Position numbers and translations under genes: made by a program. From Globodera rostochiensis (taxonomy: Eukaryota; Nematoda; Chromadorea; Rhabditida; Heteroderidae), in NCBI GenBank assembly GCA_018350325.1, contig JAEVLN010000010.1:2418001-2482000 (forward strand): DNA of 64,000 nt, written 5' to 3'. A model generated the notes under the pieces. The model was given only the letters and a program-made list of their open reading frames with translations. It was not told where the DNA came from and did not search any database. Shown piece after piece: positions 34,083 through 44,523 of this stretch. Positions within the stretch are counted from its first letter, which is position 1; the number at the start of each line of letters is the position of its first letter.

Positions 34083-37000
34083 ATGATAGGAGTTGCACAA
34101 TTTTTCTCTTTAATTTTTATTTTTATTTCTACAAATTCTTATTTTGTTTGTTCAACACCCCACAAATGGGAATTGACAAATTCTCCCAATAATGTCCAAA
34201 GATTTGGTCAATTTATTGATGACATTTTCAAAAATTACAACGGATTTGATTATGGGTTTACGTTTAAAATGAGAAAAATGCACTTTTATTACGCATTTGT
34301 GAATTGTGTGTCGGAAATTGCCTATTTTCGGGTGGTCAACAACAATCCAGAAGTATGCGCAAATTTGAACTTAGATTTATACCTCAAAGTTGGATTTGGA
34401 GAAATTTTTGAACCATTGAATCAACATATTGCCAATGAAATCAACAAAAAATTTTTGTGCCCTGAAGAGCCGTTGCCCCGGGCAATGGTGGACCAACTTT
34501 TGATGCTGTCCTTCACATTTGCCGTGCGGTTTCTAGTTTCTGTGGAGTCAGTGCTTTTATTACTTCTAATAAATTATAAATTATTTTAATTTTCAGTTAT
34601 TATTATTATTATTATGATTGGCAATTAGAAACACTTTTGTCGGCTTATAAAATTTTGTCTACAAGCAATGATGACACCAATGGGTAATAGCCGTTAATTT
34701 TGTTTCAAATTAAATGAGCTTTTAGAGTATTTCCATTTCAAATTTTTCAATTTTCTCATTTTAAATCGTTGCGAGTGATTGAATTTACAAATCAAAAAAT
34801 TACAAAAGAACATACCTCGGAACCCAACCAATATATTGGTACGAACTTTTTAGATCACATAGCAGCGCCTGTAAATATTTTTCACCAATTTCAGAAAACT
34901 TCAAATTCCTATTGAAGCTTTCCGATTATTCATTGACATTATTTGAAATGTACAAATTGCTTGAAACAATTTTAATTGAAGCAAAGGGAATGGACAACGA
35001 AAGCAATGTTCGCGCACTTGGAGAACAACCGCGCGCACTTTACACATTTGTGAAGCAGTATTTTGTTGAAAAGATTAACAATAAGATGTCAAAATTCTCT
35101 TTGTTGAAGCCGAACTTTTGTAAGGAAAAGCTTGTATTAATTTTTATTTATGTGTTTTAACCAATTTGTTAATAACAAATATCCATTCACTTCCGGTCTG
35201 AAGCCCCCCCCCCCCCTCTCCTTTTGAGGTTGCCAAGTTGAAAGGTCGTATCTTTTTATTTTTAAACCAAAATCTAACTTACCTAATTAGGTGTCATTTG
35301 AATGCTCAGATTCACTTGCTTAATTGAAACTAGAGACCGAACTTGAGCTTTGAGCGAGATCTCGAGTCGAGATTTTTCGAGATGTCGAGACGAGATTTTT
35401 CGAGATCTCGAGTCGAGATGTCGAGACGAGATCTCGTCTCGACCGGTCTCTAATTGAAACTAAACCATTTGTCCACTTAAAAGTTCGAAAACAATCGAAA
35501 GTGCGAACGTCAAAGAAACAATTGCTTCGCTGTGCATTGGTCGCTTTTGGGATGGGAATGAATAGGCGTACATATGACTATTCCGACTACGCAAAATACT
35601 ATGAAGACATAAAGAATGAGTGCAGTGAATTTGAATTTGAATTTAAGCCCCATAAATATGTAAAAATTTTTAAAATCAGGTATTGTGAATTTAAAAAAAT
35701 ACTATTTTAATATATCGATTAGTGCAGGCCGAGGCCGGGATTTTTGGGGAAAATCTGACCGGGATTGACCGGGACCGTGAAAGCCGGGATCGGGATTGGG
35801 ACCAGCATCTCGAACCGGGACCGGGATTTCGCTTTTTCAAAAACCAGGACCGGAAAACGGGAAAACCGGGACTGGCAATAAGGAATTTTTGGCCAAAATT
35901 TTAAAAATACGGTAATTTAAGTTATTCCAAAAATTGCACGAGTTTGCCCAGAAGCTTTAATAATTTGTAACCAAGGTGTAGAACATATAATTATTCCATA
36001 GTTTTGTTAAAGATTGTTTGCAATTGAATTGGAATCGTTCCATGAACCGCTAACAAGTTACACAAGAGTCATTGCAATCGAATTCAAAGGTGCGTATTTA
36101 TTTTTATTTTTGATGTCTTAGTAATTGCTTTGATTAGGAGTGGCACAATTTGCGGACGCATTGCGTAAAATGATTGTTGATGATTTGGATTCCGACCAAA
36201 ATAATGATGATTCAACTGCAAAAGGACTGCTTAACTCAAACGAATTAAAAATTTTATTCAGAATTCTGGACGGTGCTTATGATCATAAAAACGTCAAAAA
36301 ATTGAAATATTTTGAAGAAAATTTGGAACAAAAAAAATCAAACTTTGATAAAAAGTCCTTCTTAAACGAGCTTGGGCTCTTTTTGGATGAAATTATTGAG
36401 GATTACAGTTGCATAAACCCATGTCTATTATTTAATGATGCCTCTTTGGATCAGGGTTTATATATGTTGAAAGTGAATTGCAAAAAAAACATTATAAATT
36501 TTGGTCAAATATATTTTGAAGTGTTCCAATCGGGTGAAGTGAAATATGACGGAAAGTACCAATTAATGTCATTCCCTCAAATGTTAGCCGAACGCTTTCT
36601 GGAACGACTTTATACCTTAACACAAAAGTTAGTACAGAAATAAATATGTTTCTATTTATTAATGATTAAAATACACAAATTTAATTATTTTAATTATCAA
36701 GAAAATGGTCAGCATTTTGCAAAATTGACAATCAAGTGGACTTTGTTCAAACAATGCGAATGATCGCGTCAACGGAGCAACTCGAATTTGTTAGAAAAAC
36801 TGAAAATGAAATTTATTTTATTGCAGCAAATGCGCAACTTTTTAAATTGCTTTTTTCATTTGCATTTCGTCTATCGTTGCAAATTGAACAATCAGATTTG
36901 ACGAGAAATTATTTGAAAGCATTTGGATTTGCTTATAATTGCATTAAACTTGAAAAAGAAATACAGAATTATAGGTATTTTTAAAATATTCTTTGCGGGT

Positions 37001-38173
37001 GCATTTTAAAGTTTTCGGCGTTGGTTTTTCAAATTTTATTAAGAATTTTTTCAATATGCAAAATCTCAATTGGTTTTAGCTTCTTCGAATTCAAAATAAA
37101 CATTTCGCACAAAATGGTGGAAATTAATTTGCCAAATTGGAAGTCACCCGATTATATGCAAAATAGAATTATAAAGGAGTTACGACAGGCAAAGGTCAAA
37201 GGTAAATTTAATCAAATTTTTTATTTATTTCCGTTTAATTAAATATTTATAACAGAAAACTTCAACTTTCTGCTTTCATTGTCCGACTATACGGCAACTT
37301 TGTACGAACTTTTGAAAATGGCTAAAAAACTTGGTGAAGTGAAAAAAAATCATGAAATGTGGTTGAATTCATCGGAATCAAAAGTATTTTTTGAAATTGT
37401 GAAATATTTAAAACAATCGCAAGAACCCATTCAAAAAATAAAAATGAATACCAAAAATGAATTTTGCGTTTTGGCATATTTTGTTGAAGATTTATTGGCT
37501 GAATTAGCGATGGAGAACAAAATTCCAAAAGTTGAATCAATTGAAGTTGCAATTGGGCAGTTCATTTTGACGAAACAAGAATTTTGCACAGAGAATTCGT
37601 AAGTAATTATTAATTTAAATAATATTAACCAAATAATATAGCAATTTTTAATTACGCTTAAAAAAACAAAATGTTATTTTGATTGTTTTGATCTTTTTTA
37701 ATAATTGAGACTTTTTTTAGAATAGAAAACGATGACAAAAAATATTTTGATGAAAATTTGGTAAACTTCAGCAAGGCCATAAACATCGACTTCAGTCCAC
37801 GTGACGGTACGACTAACGAATAATTTAACGCTTTAAAAAATAATTTATTTTTAATAATAAATAAATTGACATTTATAAATTCTGTCCAGAATTGCAACAA
37901 ATTGTTCCCGAAATTGTCGAAGAAATTAAACAAATGTTGCAAAATGACAATTGGAATTATTCCCATTTAAATTATATAAAAATTGTCGAATGGGACCTTT
38001 TGGAATTCAATCTTCACAAAATTGGCAAAGATCAGAAATGGGAGCAAATTAAGCAATTGCGCGCCAAATCTCAGAAGGCGTTCAGCGATTGGTATTCCAA
38101 CAAGAATGTCGAAAATAAACTCAATTTTGAAGAAACGATGAAAAATCTGATCCAAATTTTGGTGATTATTTAA
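34083..38173 (+). CDS. DUP copy 1: large secreted protein of unknown family, 12 exons
   Basis: Exons 34,083-34,546, 34,597-34,683, 34,726-34,838, 34,895-35,133, 35,291-35,679, 36,013-36,089, 36,138-36,627, 36,702-36,974, 37,080-37,201, 37,256-37,598, 37,721-37,806 and 37,890-38,173. Phases match at every junction outside exon 5, giving about 945 aa by analogy with copy 2. The start has a signal peptide (MIGVAQFFSLIFIFISTNSY). The protein is Lys/Glu/Phe/Tyr-rich and looks mostly helical, with a run of six Tyr at the exon 1/2 join. There is internal repetition: exon 4 (ENFKFLLKLSDYSLTLFEMY) resembles exon 10 (ENFNFLLSLSDYTATLYELL), and the end of exon 1 resembles part of exon 8 (KLLFSFAFRLSLQIE). 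Exon 5 is disrupted: seven bases are missing near 35,316 and a hAT-type MITE lies within it, so this copy may be inactive. No known domain recognised. The exon 3 donor (ATTG|GTACGA) is chosen for phase and is the least certain. Confidence 0.62.
35331..35452. mobile_element. hAT-type MITE in DUP exon 5, TSD ATTGAAAC, empty site in copy 2
   Basis: Ends TAGAGACCG and CGGTCTCTA; 8-mer ATTGAAAC at 35,323-35,330 and 35,453-35,460. The paralogous site in DUP copy 2 (about 45,769-45,776) has one ATTGAAAC and no element, a direct pre-insertion comparison. The interior repeats GATCTCGAGTCGAGAT. The element falls in coding sequence. Confidence 0.93.
35722..35905. repeat. GGGACCGGGAT-word repeat in DUP intron 5
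   Basis: GC-rich stretch of CCGGGA/GACCGGGA words just after exon 5. It is present in altered form in copy 2 (46,037-46,140) and copy 3 (56,930-57,065), so it predates the duplications. No target duplication visible. Confidence 0.55.
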
Positions 38174-39536
38174 AAAGGGTAATTGAACCCCAGGCATTTT
38201 GGGTGAGGGAAAAGGGTTTTTTAACTTCAAATTTCGGCATTTTCGGCTCCAATTTCAATTCTATTATGAAAATTTGTGCAAAAATTCGGTTTATGTCTTC
38301 GATAAATTTTATTTTGTATTGTTTTTTTTATTGATGTCAGTCAGTATTGGCGACTCATTTTGGGCTAATATTTAATGATGGATCTGAATAAATGGCACTT
38401 TTATTGCGTGTTTCGGTCGTCGATTGCTTGACAAATTAAAACTAAACTTTATGTATTTATGGAGATCATATTATGTTTATTTTTAATCTTTATTAAATTA
38501 CTTACCGAGTAACAGCATCACAGCTACAAAAATCGCCGAATTGTTAAAATTGGATTCAAAAATTTCCAAAAATCATGTAATGAATTTGTCACATCCCCTA
38601 GGGGGTATGATTTGTTACATCCCCTAGGGGGTATGATTTGTTACATCCCCTAGGGGGTATGATTTGTAACTTGGTTTGTTTCCAAACTTGTACACTTTTG
38701 ACATAGCCAATTTTGTGGTTTAACTTATTTGAAAAGCACTCTTGCTATTACCGTTTTTGATTTGTGAATCCGGAACATCGGATTACCACAAAGTACATAC
38801 AAAGAAAAGTGATGAAATTGGTTTTGAGAGTCCATTTTGAGTTTAAGAAAGAGTCTACTCTGGAGGTAGAAGAAAATTTGAATGGTTTCCAAATCTGTTT
38901 TAACAATTAAAAAATCCCTTTTTTCTCCAACAACTGATGGTTTGGTGTGTCATCATCATTTTTGCATTCACATCATTCTGGTTGTCGTTTTGAAAGGCTA
39001 TCACTTTCCTACATATTTACCCCCCCCCCCCCCTCTCCATTATTCCATCGATTCATCCCCCCCCCCCCCCCCTAGGCGTTTGTGTTGCAAATTTTGTGGT
39101 TCCAAAGTTGGAACATTTGATCATATTATGGGATGGAAGATTTGTTGACTAACACGCCCCCACCCCAAAAAAATTGAATCCTTTTCGTTTTCATTATTCA
39201 TTACTTAAAGGCATTGCAATGCCTTGACTCATCTGTTTGGGAAGGTAAAGATTTTTTTTCCTTACCCTTTTTCTTGGTGTTATTAATTTTTGTTCTGTTT
39301 GATTTGGAGTTTGTCTTAATTTTGTTTTTTTTCCTTGGAGAAAGGTTTTTTTTTATTTTTCTTTGTTCTATTTTTAAATTTTTTTTAGAGTGGTTATTGA
39401 AAAAGTCTAAGTTATGGGCTGGAATCCGATCCCGAATGGCCCCCGTCATTCGCTCATCTCCCCCCTCCCCCCATTATCGTTCACATTGTTATGACAAAAA
39501 ATTAATTAATAATTAAATCCTCCACCCCCTCCAGGT
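38174..39536. other. DUP 3' flank: no gene; repeats and C-runs
   Basis: Holds the three 26-bp units at 38,591-38,668 and two long C-runs (about 39,020 and 39,059). The same arrangement follows copy 2 (48,904-50,272). A CCAG acceptor at 39,533 precedes the next gene. Confidence 0.6.
38591..38668. repeat. three 26-bp units with CCCCTAGGGG palindrome (copy 1)
   Basis: The unit ACATCCCCTAGGGGGTATGA plus TTTGTT repeats three times without change, the last diverging at its end. An identical array lies at about 49,328-49,405. Confidence 0.9.
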
Positions 39537-40455
39537 ATGAATCGACAAATTTTTTTGCTGTTTATTCAGCTAGCCGTCCAGGCGGCCATCTGCGGCGTGC
39601 TCGGCGGCCTGAAGAAGTGGCCATTCGACATAATGAGCAACGACGTGACGCTGGCCAACCACATGGAGAGCTCGGGAGTGCCGGGGTCAGTTCAATAAAT
39701 GAGTCAAAATGACATTTCTGATCAAGAAACGATCCGTCCCTTTTGATCAAAGACGGATTCGATCAGGAAATGATCAGATTAAATTTTAATGTTGGTCACC
39801 GGGGTCAGCCCATGAATGTGTTCAAAATGATCATTTCTGATCAAGAAACGATCCGTCCCTTTTGATCAAAAACGGATTCGATCAAGAAACCTGGCAAATC
39901 TCACGTAATGTTAAATTATTAATATTTCAAGGTTTTATTTTTATTAGACGCCTTTGGTCGCTGTTGATGCTAACGCTAACAACTTTCCACGTGGCAAACG
40001 GCATCAAGTCGGGCTCAGACCATGTGAACCATCAAGAAGATGCAGATCAGAGTTAAAAGTGTCAATCTTTTTGATTATATAGCTAAATTCCTCAGATTGG
40101 TGGCTGTGGATCTGGATTTCTGCCATCGTCATCAGCATCATACTTTTATGAGGAGCTGTTTTGGCAACCGTTTTGTGGTATCGAGGACGACGTAAAGGCA
40201 AATTTTCAAATTAATTTTGTAGTCAGTCTTAAAACTCTGGATAAAATACTTTTATAAGTTTTTATACATTTAAAAATTTATTTTTTCCTCTTGTTTTTCT
40301 GTAACAAAAAATTGACAGCGGCGACTTCTGAAGCTTCGTCAACTGAAAATAGTTCGTCTTTGCCGAAAGTGGCTGAAATGCCTGAAAGAATGCCAAGGGG
40401 AGGTCTTCCCATCTATCCAGGGCAAGTTAAGTCACGCGATCAAGGCTATTTTTAA
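39537..40455 (+). pseudogene. membrane-protein gene, DUP block copy 1, internal exons lost
   Basis: Exon 1 (39,537-39,685) is intact here: [20 protein letters not shown], a hydrophobic N-terminus, then [19 protein letters not shown]. The next two exons seen in copy 2 are deleted: sequence runs from GATCAAGAAAC straight into CTGGCAAATCTCACG near 39,890. A later exon (39,949 on), a membrane-segment exon (40,098-40,198, WWLWIWISAIVISIILL, then a stop where the frame slips) with basic RGRRK after it, and a Ser/Pro-rich tail exon (40,319-40,455, ending YPGQVKSRDQGYF) follow. The intron before the tail appears to have a GC donor. Not recognised; not translatable as it stands. Confidence 0.6.
39700..39895. 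repeat. GATCAAGAAACGATCCGTCC repeat
   Basis: The segment TTTCTGATCAAGAAACGATC...TTTTGATCAAAGACGGATTCGATCAGG occurs twice in tandem (about 39,715 and 39,835); copy 2 has it near 50,420 and 50,500. The repeats flank the exon deletion of copy 1, so recombination between them is a likely cause. Confidence 0.65.
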
Positions 40456-40604
40456 GAAATATACACACTTTATTAAATATTTAGATAAATCGATTTAATT
40501 TCCATATAATTTTTTGCTTATTGTACAATTTTATTGTCTTAAGGACATCAAAAATGAAACTCTTTCATTTTTATCAAATACGCATCATCACTCTTTTTCA
40601 CGCA

Positions 40605-42118
40605 TCAATTAATTAATGTGTGGCCGTAAAGCATGGCGAACATGTCGTGGAAAAATGGCAGAATTCCTGAAACGACGATAAAATGCTTTAAAAAATAGAA
40701 TTTAAAAATTACCCGAGGAGCATTGTCAACCCCAAACCAAAAATGTTCGGCCGCTTCTCGTTGCATTGATCCGTCGATGAGGGCGTAATCCTCGTGAAGT
40801 TGCCATGTTTCGTACGGATTAGGCTGGTGTCTATGCAACCATTGGAGCAGCATCGCGTGGAAGAGACTGTTGGCTGCGCAGGTCTCGGAGCTTTCACGAA
40901 TGGGACGAATGTTTCTTCTTTGTGGGCGGCAAGGTGATACGCTTCAATGCGTAGTGGTTTGTCTTGAACAGGCTGTCTTTGTTCTTGACATCTTTCCTTG
41001 AGCCATTCTTGAAACGGTGGTGGCGTATGCCCTGCAAAACGGGTTGTCGGTCGAGGCAGGCTTTGTTCCGGTGTTGGCAAGATGACCATAATGTCAAGTG
41101 ACTCTGGTCGTGGTGGTGCGCGGCCTGCAAAACTCGTTGTCGGTCGAGGCGCACTTTGTTTTGGAGGTGAGACAATCACAATTTCCAGTGCTTCCGGCCT
41201 CTCCGTTGCTTCTTTCGACACTGAAAGCGCCGTTCGAAATTCGAATTCGTCCGGGTGATTGAACGATTTGACTTTGTTGATGACGAATATGCCGCCGAGT
41301 CCATGTCGATTGGCAAGGAATTGAAGGTGTTGCTCGTCTTCTTTACGAGGTTCGTTGATGTCCTCTTCGATCGCTGCTGGCGCCTGCTGTTTCTTCTTGA
41401 GCTTCATCTTTCTCCGGAGTTCATCGAAGGCTGCTTGCCGATGATTGTACCACTTGATCCGCTTTTCGTTATGTTGGAAGCGGCTTTCTTTGTCTTCCGC
41501 TTCAGTGGTGGTCGTTTGTTCCGTTGCTTTTTCTGGAGAGTCTCCGAAGAGCTGTTGAAGCATATGCTGTTCAGAGGCTTGTTGCTTCGATCGTTGTCGC
41601 TCTTTTTCTCTGGATTTCTTCTGTCGTTTCTCCTCTTGTTCGAGCAGTTCGGCCGTGATCTGTTGTTCCTTGGCCGCCCAATCTGTCATGGGTATTTTTC
41701 CGTGTTGGTCGAGGAGTTCTTTCGCGGTCTGTACACTTTTTCCGCGACGGAAGAGTGTTGTCAGCTCCAGAAGGCGCTTCAAGCTGCGGTCTTTGAAGAA
41801 GAGCTTCTTCCCTTTTGGCCGAGGAGCGTAGAGTAGCCCCATGCCGGGAACGTTGTCGGATGGTCGTTGCTGAACGTCATGCAAGCCCAGATTGCGTCCC
41901 AGAAAGTGCCTTTGCTTTTTGAAGACGATTTCTTTCTTTCGTGGGATTTTGTAGGTGTTTTTCGACGGGACAGATTGATCCCTGTCGCGTTCGTCGTCGC
42001 ATTGATCCATGTCGCTTTCGTCGTCGCTTCCGGCGAGAGATATTGAATCAGGGTCGTGGTCCATGATGCGGTTAACTTGTTCCACTGGAAAAGAGATACC
42101 AATTTCCAGCTTGAACAA
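40605..42118 (-). CDS. 469-codon open frame and overlapping exon frame, unknown protein (DUP block copy 1)
   Basis: A single open frame runs 42,118-40,709. It is Asp/Ser-rich at first, then Lys/Arg/Glu-rich with a likely coiled coil around residues 135-190 (EQQITAELLEQEEKRQKKSR), then HGLGGIFVINKVKSFNHPDE, then Pro-rich. Near its end a second frame looks more protein-like: ETCAANSLFHAMLLQWLHRH through HFWFGVDNAPR to a donor at 40,712, then exon 40,685-40,605 (HFIVVSGILPFFHDMF). The family protein therefore probably reads through a frame change or intron that I cannot place. Compared with copy 2, about 280 bp are missing after EQHLQ. The context of retroelement debris suggests a mobile-element-derived or captured gene. 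Not recognised. Confidence 0.4.
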
Positions 42119-43010
42119 TTGAATAATTGGGCGCGATTTTTTTTCCCGTTTATGTTAATCGGGCTGACGTGGGTTGTCCCGTCCCTTCCCTTTGGACTTG
42201 AGGAACCCGGGCCAACGTCCCGAGCGATCTCGGCTGAGTCGTTCGGGGGGTTCGTGGCGCTGATGTGGTCGGAGGATTGACCGAGAGTGTCGGGTCTGAA
42301 TCCCGGTCCTTGAATGGACGGAGTCGTGGTGTTTTTCCCATTCGTTACTGGCGCCTGAGGAAATGCTGATTGTCCGGTTGGTCCCGAAGTTGTGCTGTGT
42401 TGTCTGCGAGTGCTTGTAGGACCGATAGTTCCATTCGGCCTTTTTGGAATTCGTTTCGCAGTTTTTTCCAGGCTGCTTTGTTTCGTTTCTGCTTCTCGGC
42501 CTGAAGTTTGTCGTTGCCTTTGCGCTTCCACTGAAGATCCATGGCCTTGAAGTTCGGTTTTCCAGAACCGGCGATTTTTCTTGGAAGGTTATCCGACACG
42601 CGAGGTCGGACTTCCAGGGGATTTTGTTTTGCTGCTGCTTGTTGGTGCTGAACTTGCAGGCACTGTGGTGCTTTCGGTGATGTGCGGCTTCGTTTGATGG
42701 CTTCTGTCCTTGCGGAACTGCCGCCTCGTTGCTGACCGGTTCTCGCCCAGAAGGGCTTCCGTAGTCCAGGTCCGCCGGGCTGTTGAAGTGGTCGTGGCCG
42801 TACTTGACATGGGTTTTGTTGGCTGCTTGAGCGTAAGGTAGCGAGTTGACTTCTGACAATTGTTCGGTTGCTTGGACGATTGGTTGTTGAGCGTTGAGTT
42901 GCTGGGCCGGGTGCCGGGTTTCTTGCTTGGTCACGGCCAAGCCGTTGTTGTTTGCTTTGGGTTTCCCAAGGGCCTTGCTCAGGTCGATGAGTGGTTCAGC
43001 TCTGATTGGT
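42119..43010 (-). other. retroelement-like minus-strand sequence, frames broken
   Basis: GC-richer than its surroundings, with overlapping open frames of up to about 300 codons on the minus strand, rich in Gln, Asn, Pro and Lys. One stretch (AKRIPKRPNGTIGPTSTRRQ) matches the sequence just after the Bel/Pao protease-like domain at 53.9 kb. This links the block to that element. It joins a zinc-finger exon at about 43,013. Confidence 0.5.
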
Positions 43011-43013
43011 GGT

Positions 43014-43730
43014 GGGTGAGCATGTGCAGTTTCAGATCGCCCGATTGTGCTGATCGATGGCCGCATTCGGTGCACTAAAATATTTATAAAAAAACATAAT
43101 TCTTTAATTTACTAAAAAGAGAAGAGAGAAGAAGCTGGCACTGGAAGTGATCGAATCGGCAATCTCGGCGACGCAGCTGTTCAAGAGAAGAAGCGAACGA
43201 GGGCGTTCGCACAGTGAGTGCCGGAATGACATAGTGAAGGGAGGAGAACTTCACAATGAGGACAATGGGATCATTAGAGGAGAAGGATGATCTCATAAGA
43301 ACGAGAAAGCAAGCCGTCCCCAAGTTTTTCCCTCAATAGCTCCCAGCGCTCGTTACTTTCAGCTTCTCACCCATGTGGGTGCGCATTGCCGTTTCAGATT
43401 TCCGGCTTGTGTTGCTCGATAGGCACATTTAGTGCACTAAATATTTAAAGGTATTTAAAAAATGTTTTCGTTTATTCATTTTCCTTTTTTACTTACTTAG
43501 AATTTCTTCCCCTCATCCGCGTGGGTGGTGCGCAAATTCTTTTCCATCACTTCTTTCTCTTCTTCATCCGTCGATTCTTCTTTTTCTTCATCTGTTGATT
43601 CTTCTTCCTCCTCTTTGTGTTTGTCTTCTTCTTCTGTCGGTTTCTCATCTTCTTCTCGAACGCCGCGTTCTTCGGGGAGTTCATCTACCAGCTGCTGTCC
43701 ACCATTGTCATTCACGTCATTATTTGCTTC
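43014..43730 (-). pseudogene. zinc-finger gene remnant interrupted by inserted sequence
   Basis: From upstream: acidic exon 43,730-43,497 (NDNGGQQLVDELPEERGV, EEEEESTDEEKEE), whose last codon before GTAAGT is TAA instead of AAA; a finger exon from 43,436 (CTKCAYRATQAGNLKR) that lacks a base pair of the HMR codons and so shifts frame; then foreign sequence (43,085-43,355); then the start of another finger exon (43,074 downward, [18 protein letters not shown]) cut at about 43,013. A dead copy, and one border of the duplicated DNA. Confidence 0.7.
43085..43355. repeat. shared 240-bp block, also at 56,222-56,457
   Basis: AAAAAGAGAAGAGAGAAGAAGCTGGCACTGG... through CGCACAGTGAGTGCCGGAATGACATAGTGAAG is near-identical in both places and in both is embedded in zinc-finger remnants. 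It is GC-richer than its surroundings. Possibly an LTR or other retroelement end, but no direct terminal repeat pair was found. Confidence 0.65.
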
Positions 43731-43739
43731 CTGTGAATT

Positions 43740-44523
43740 TTAATTAAACTTTTTTTTCAACATAAACACTTTTATTCAAAATTACTTAACTGATGATCAA
43801 TCAGTTTATGTTCACGATTCTTCAGCAACAACAAAAATTGGTTCAAAATAATTTCGAGTCTGTTTTTGGTGGACTACCCCGTTGAGGCTTCAATTCCAGA
43901 GTGATGAATCCCCGTCCCGTCCTACTCTAATTTGAAGGGGCCGGTGTGCGTGCACATGTGCAGTTTCAGAGGACCGGTAGACGTTCCGGTGGGTTTTTTT
44001 GGCATCCGGTCACATCCCTTGTTGCGTTGGAAATATGTGTCAACAAGTCTGGCCAAATTCAATAAAAATAAAAATATAACACACTACATTAGACAAAGCC
44101 ATGGCTTCTATACATAATACAAATCCATGGCTTCTATACATTATACAAATCCTTGGCTTCATACATTATACACACACACACACACACACACATAAATCGA
44201 TAGAAAGCGATTGACACGGGCATAATTGGCAGACACCACAGAAGGTGGGGCTAACATTTGTTATTTTGACACGTAGTAAAAATTTGCCAGATTTTTTATT
44301 TATTAAGTAAAAATGTGTCAGAATTTATTTATTTATTAATATCCTCAAAACCAAACTCACAAGCAAAAATAGTTGTCGAAAGATTATTTTAGTCATGAAA
44401 ATCTCGAAATTGTAACGACGAAATTTACGACAAAAACCATTTTTTCGTGCATATCTCACCAAATATAAAGGCATAGAAACCCTAAGGTACAAATAATCCA
44501 TCAATTTTATTTTTTAGAAAATT
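43740..44523. other. ZF upstream sequence, then 5' flank of DUP copy 2
   Basis: The segment up to about 43,789 is the normal upstream sequence of the ZF acidic exon. From 43,790 it matches 33,211 onward. A (CA)n run lies at about 44,171-44,191, expanded relative to copy 1. Confidence 0.6.
44171..44191. repeat. (CA)n microsatellite
   Basis: About ten CA units; copy 1 has only three at the corresponding place (about 33,724). Confidence 0.85.

Noticed and set aside
35161..35290. C-runs and intergenic CT stretches as possible bacterial contamination or vector
   Set aside because: The same runs occur at matching places in the paralogous copy and flanks are typical of the region.
41255..41836. 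193-codon hydrophobic plus-strand frame, and its counterpart at 52,391-53,095
   Set aside because: Antisense of the charged coiled-coil coding block; Leu/Phe richness comes from Lys/Gln/Glu codons on the other strand.
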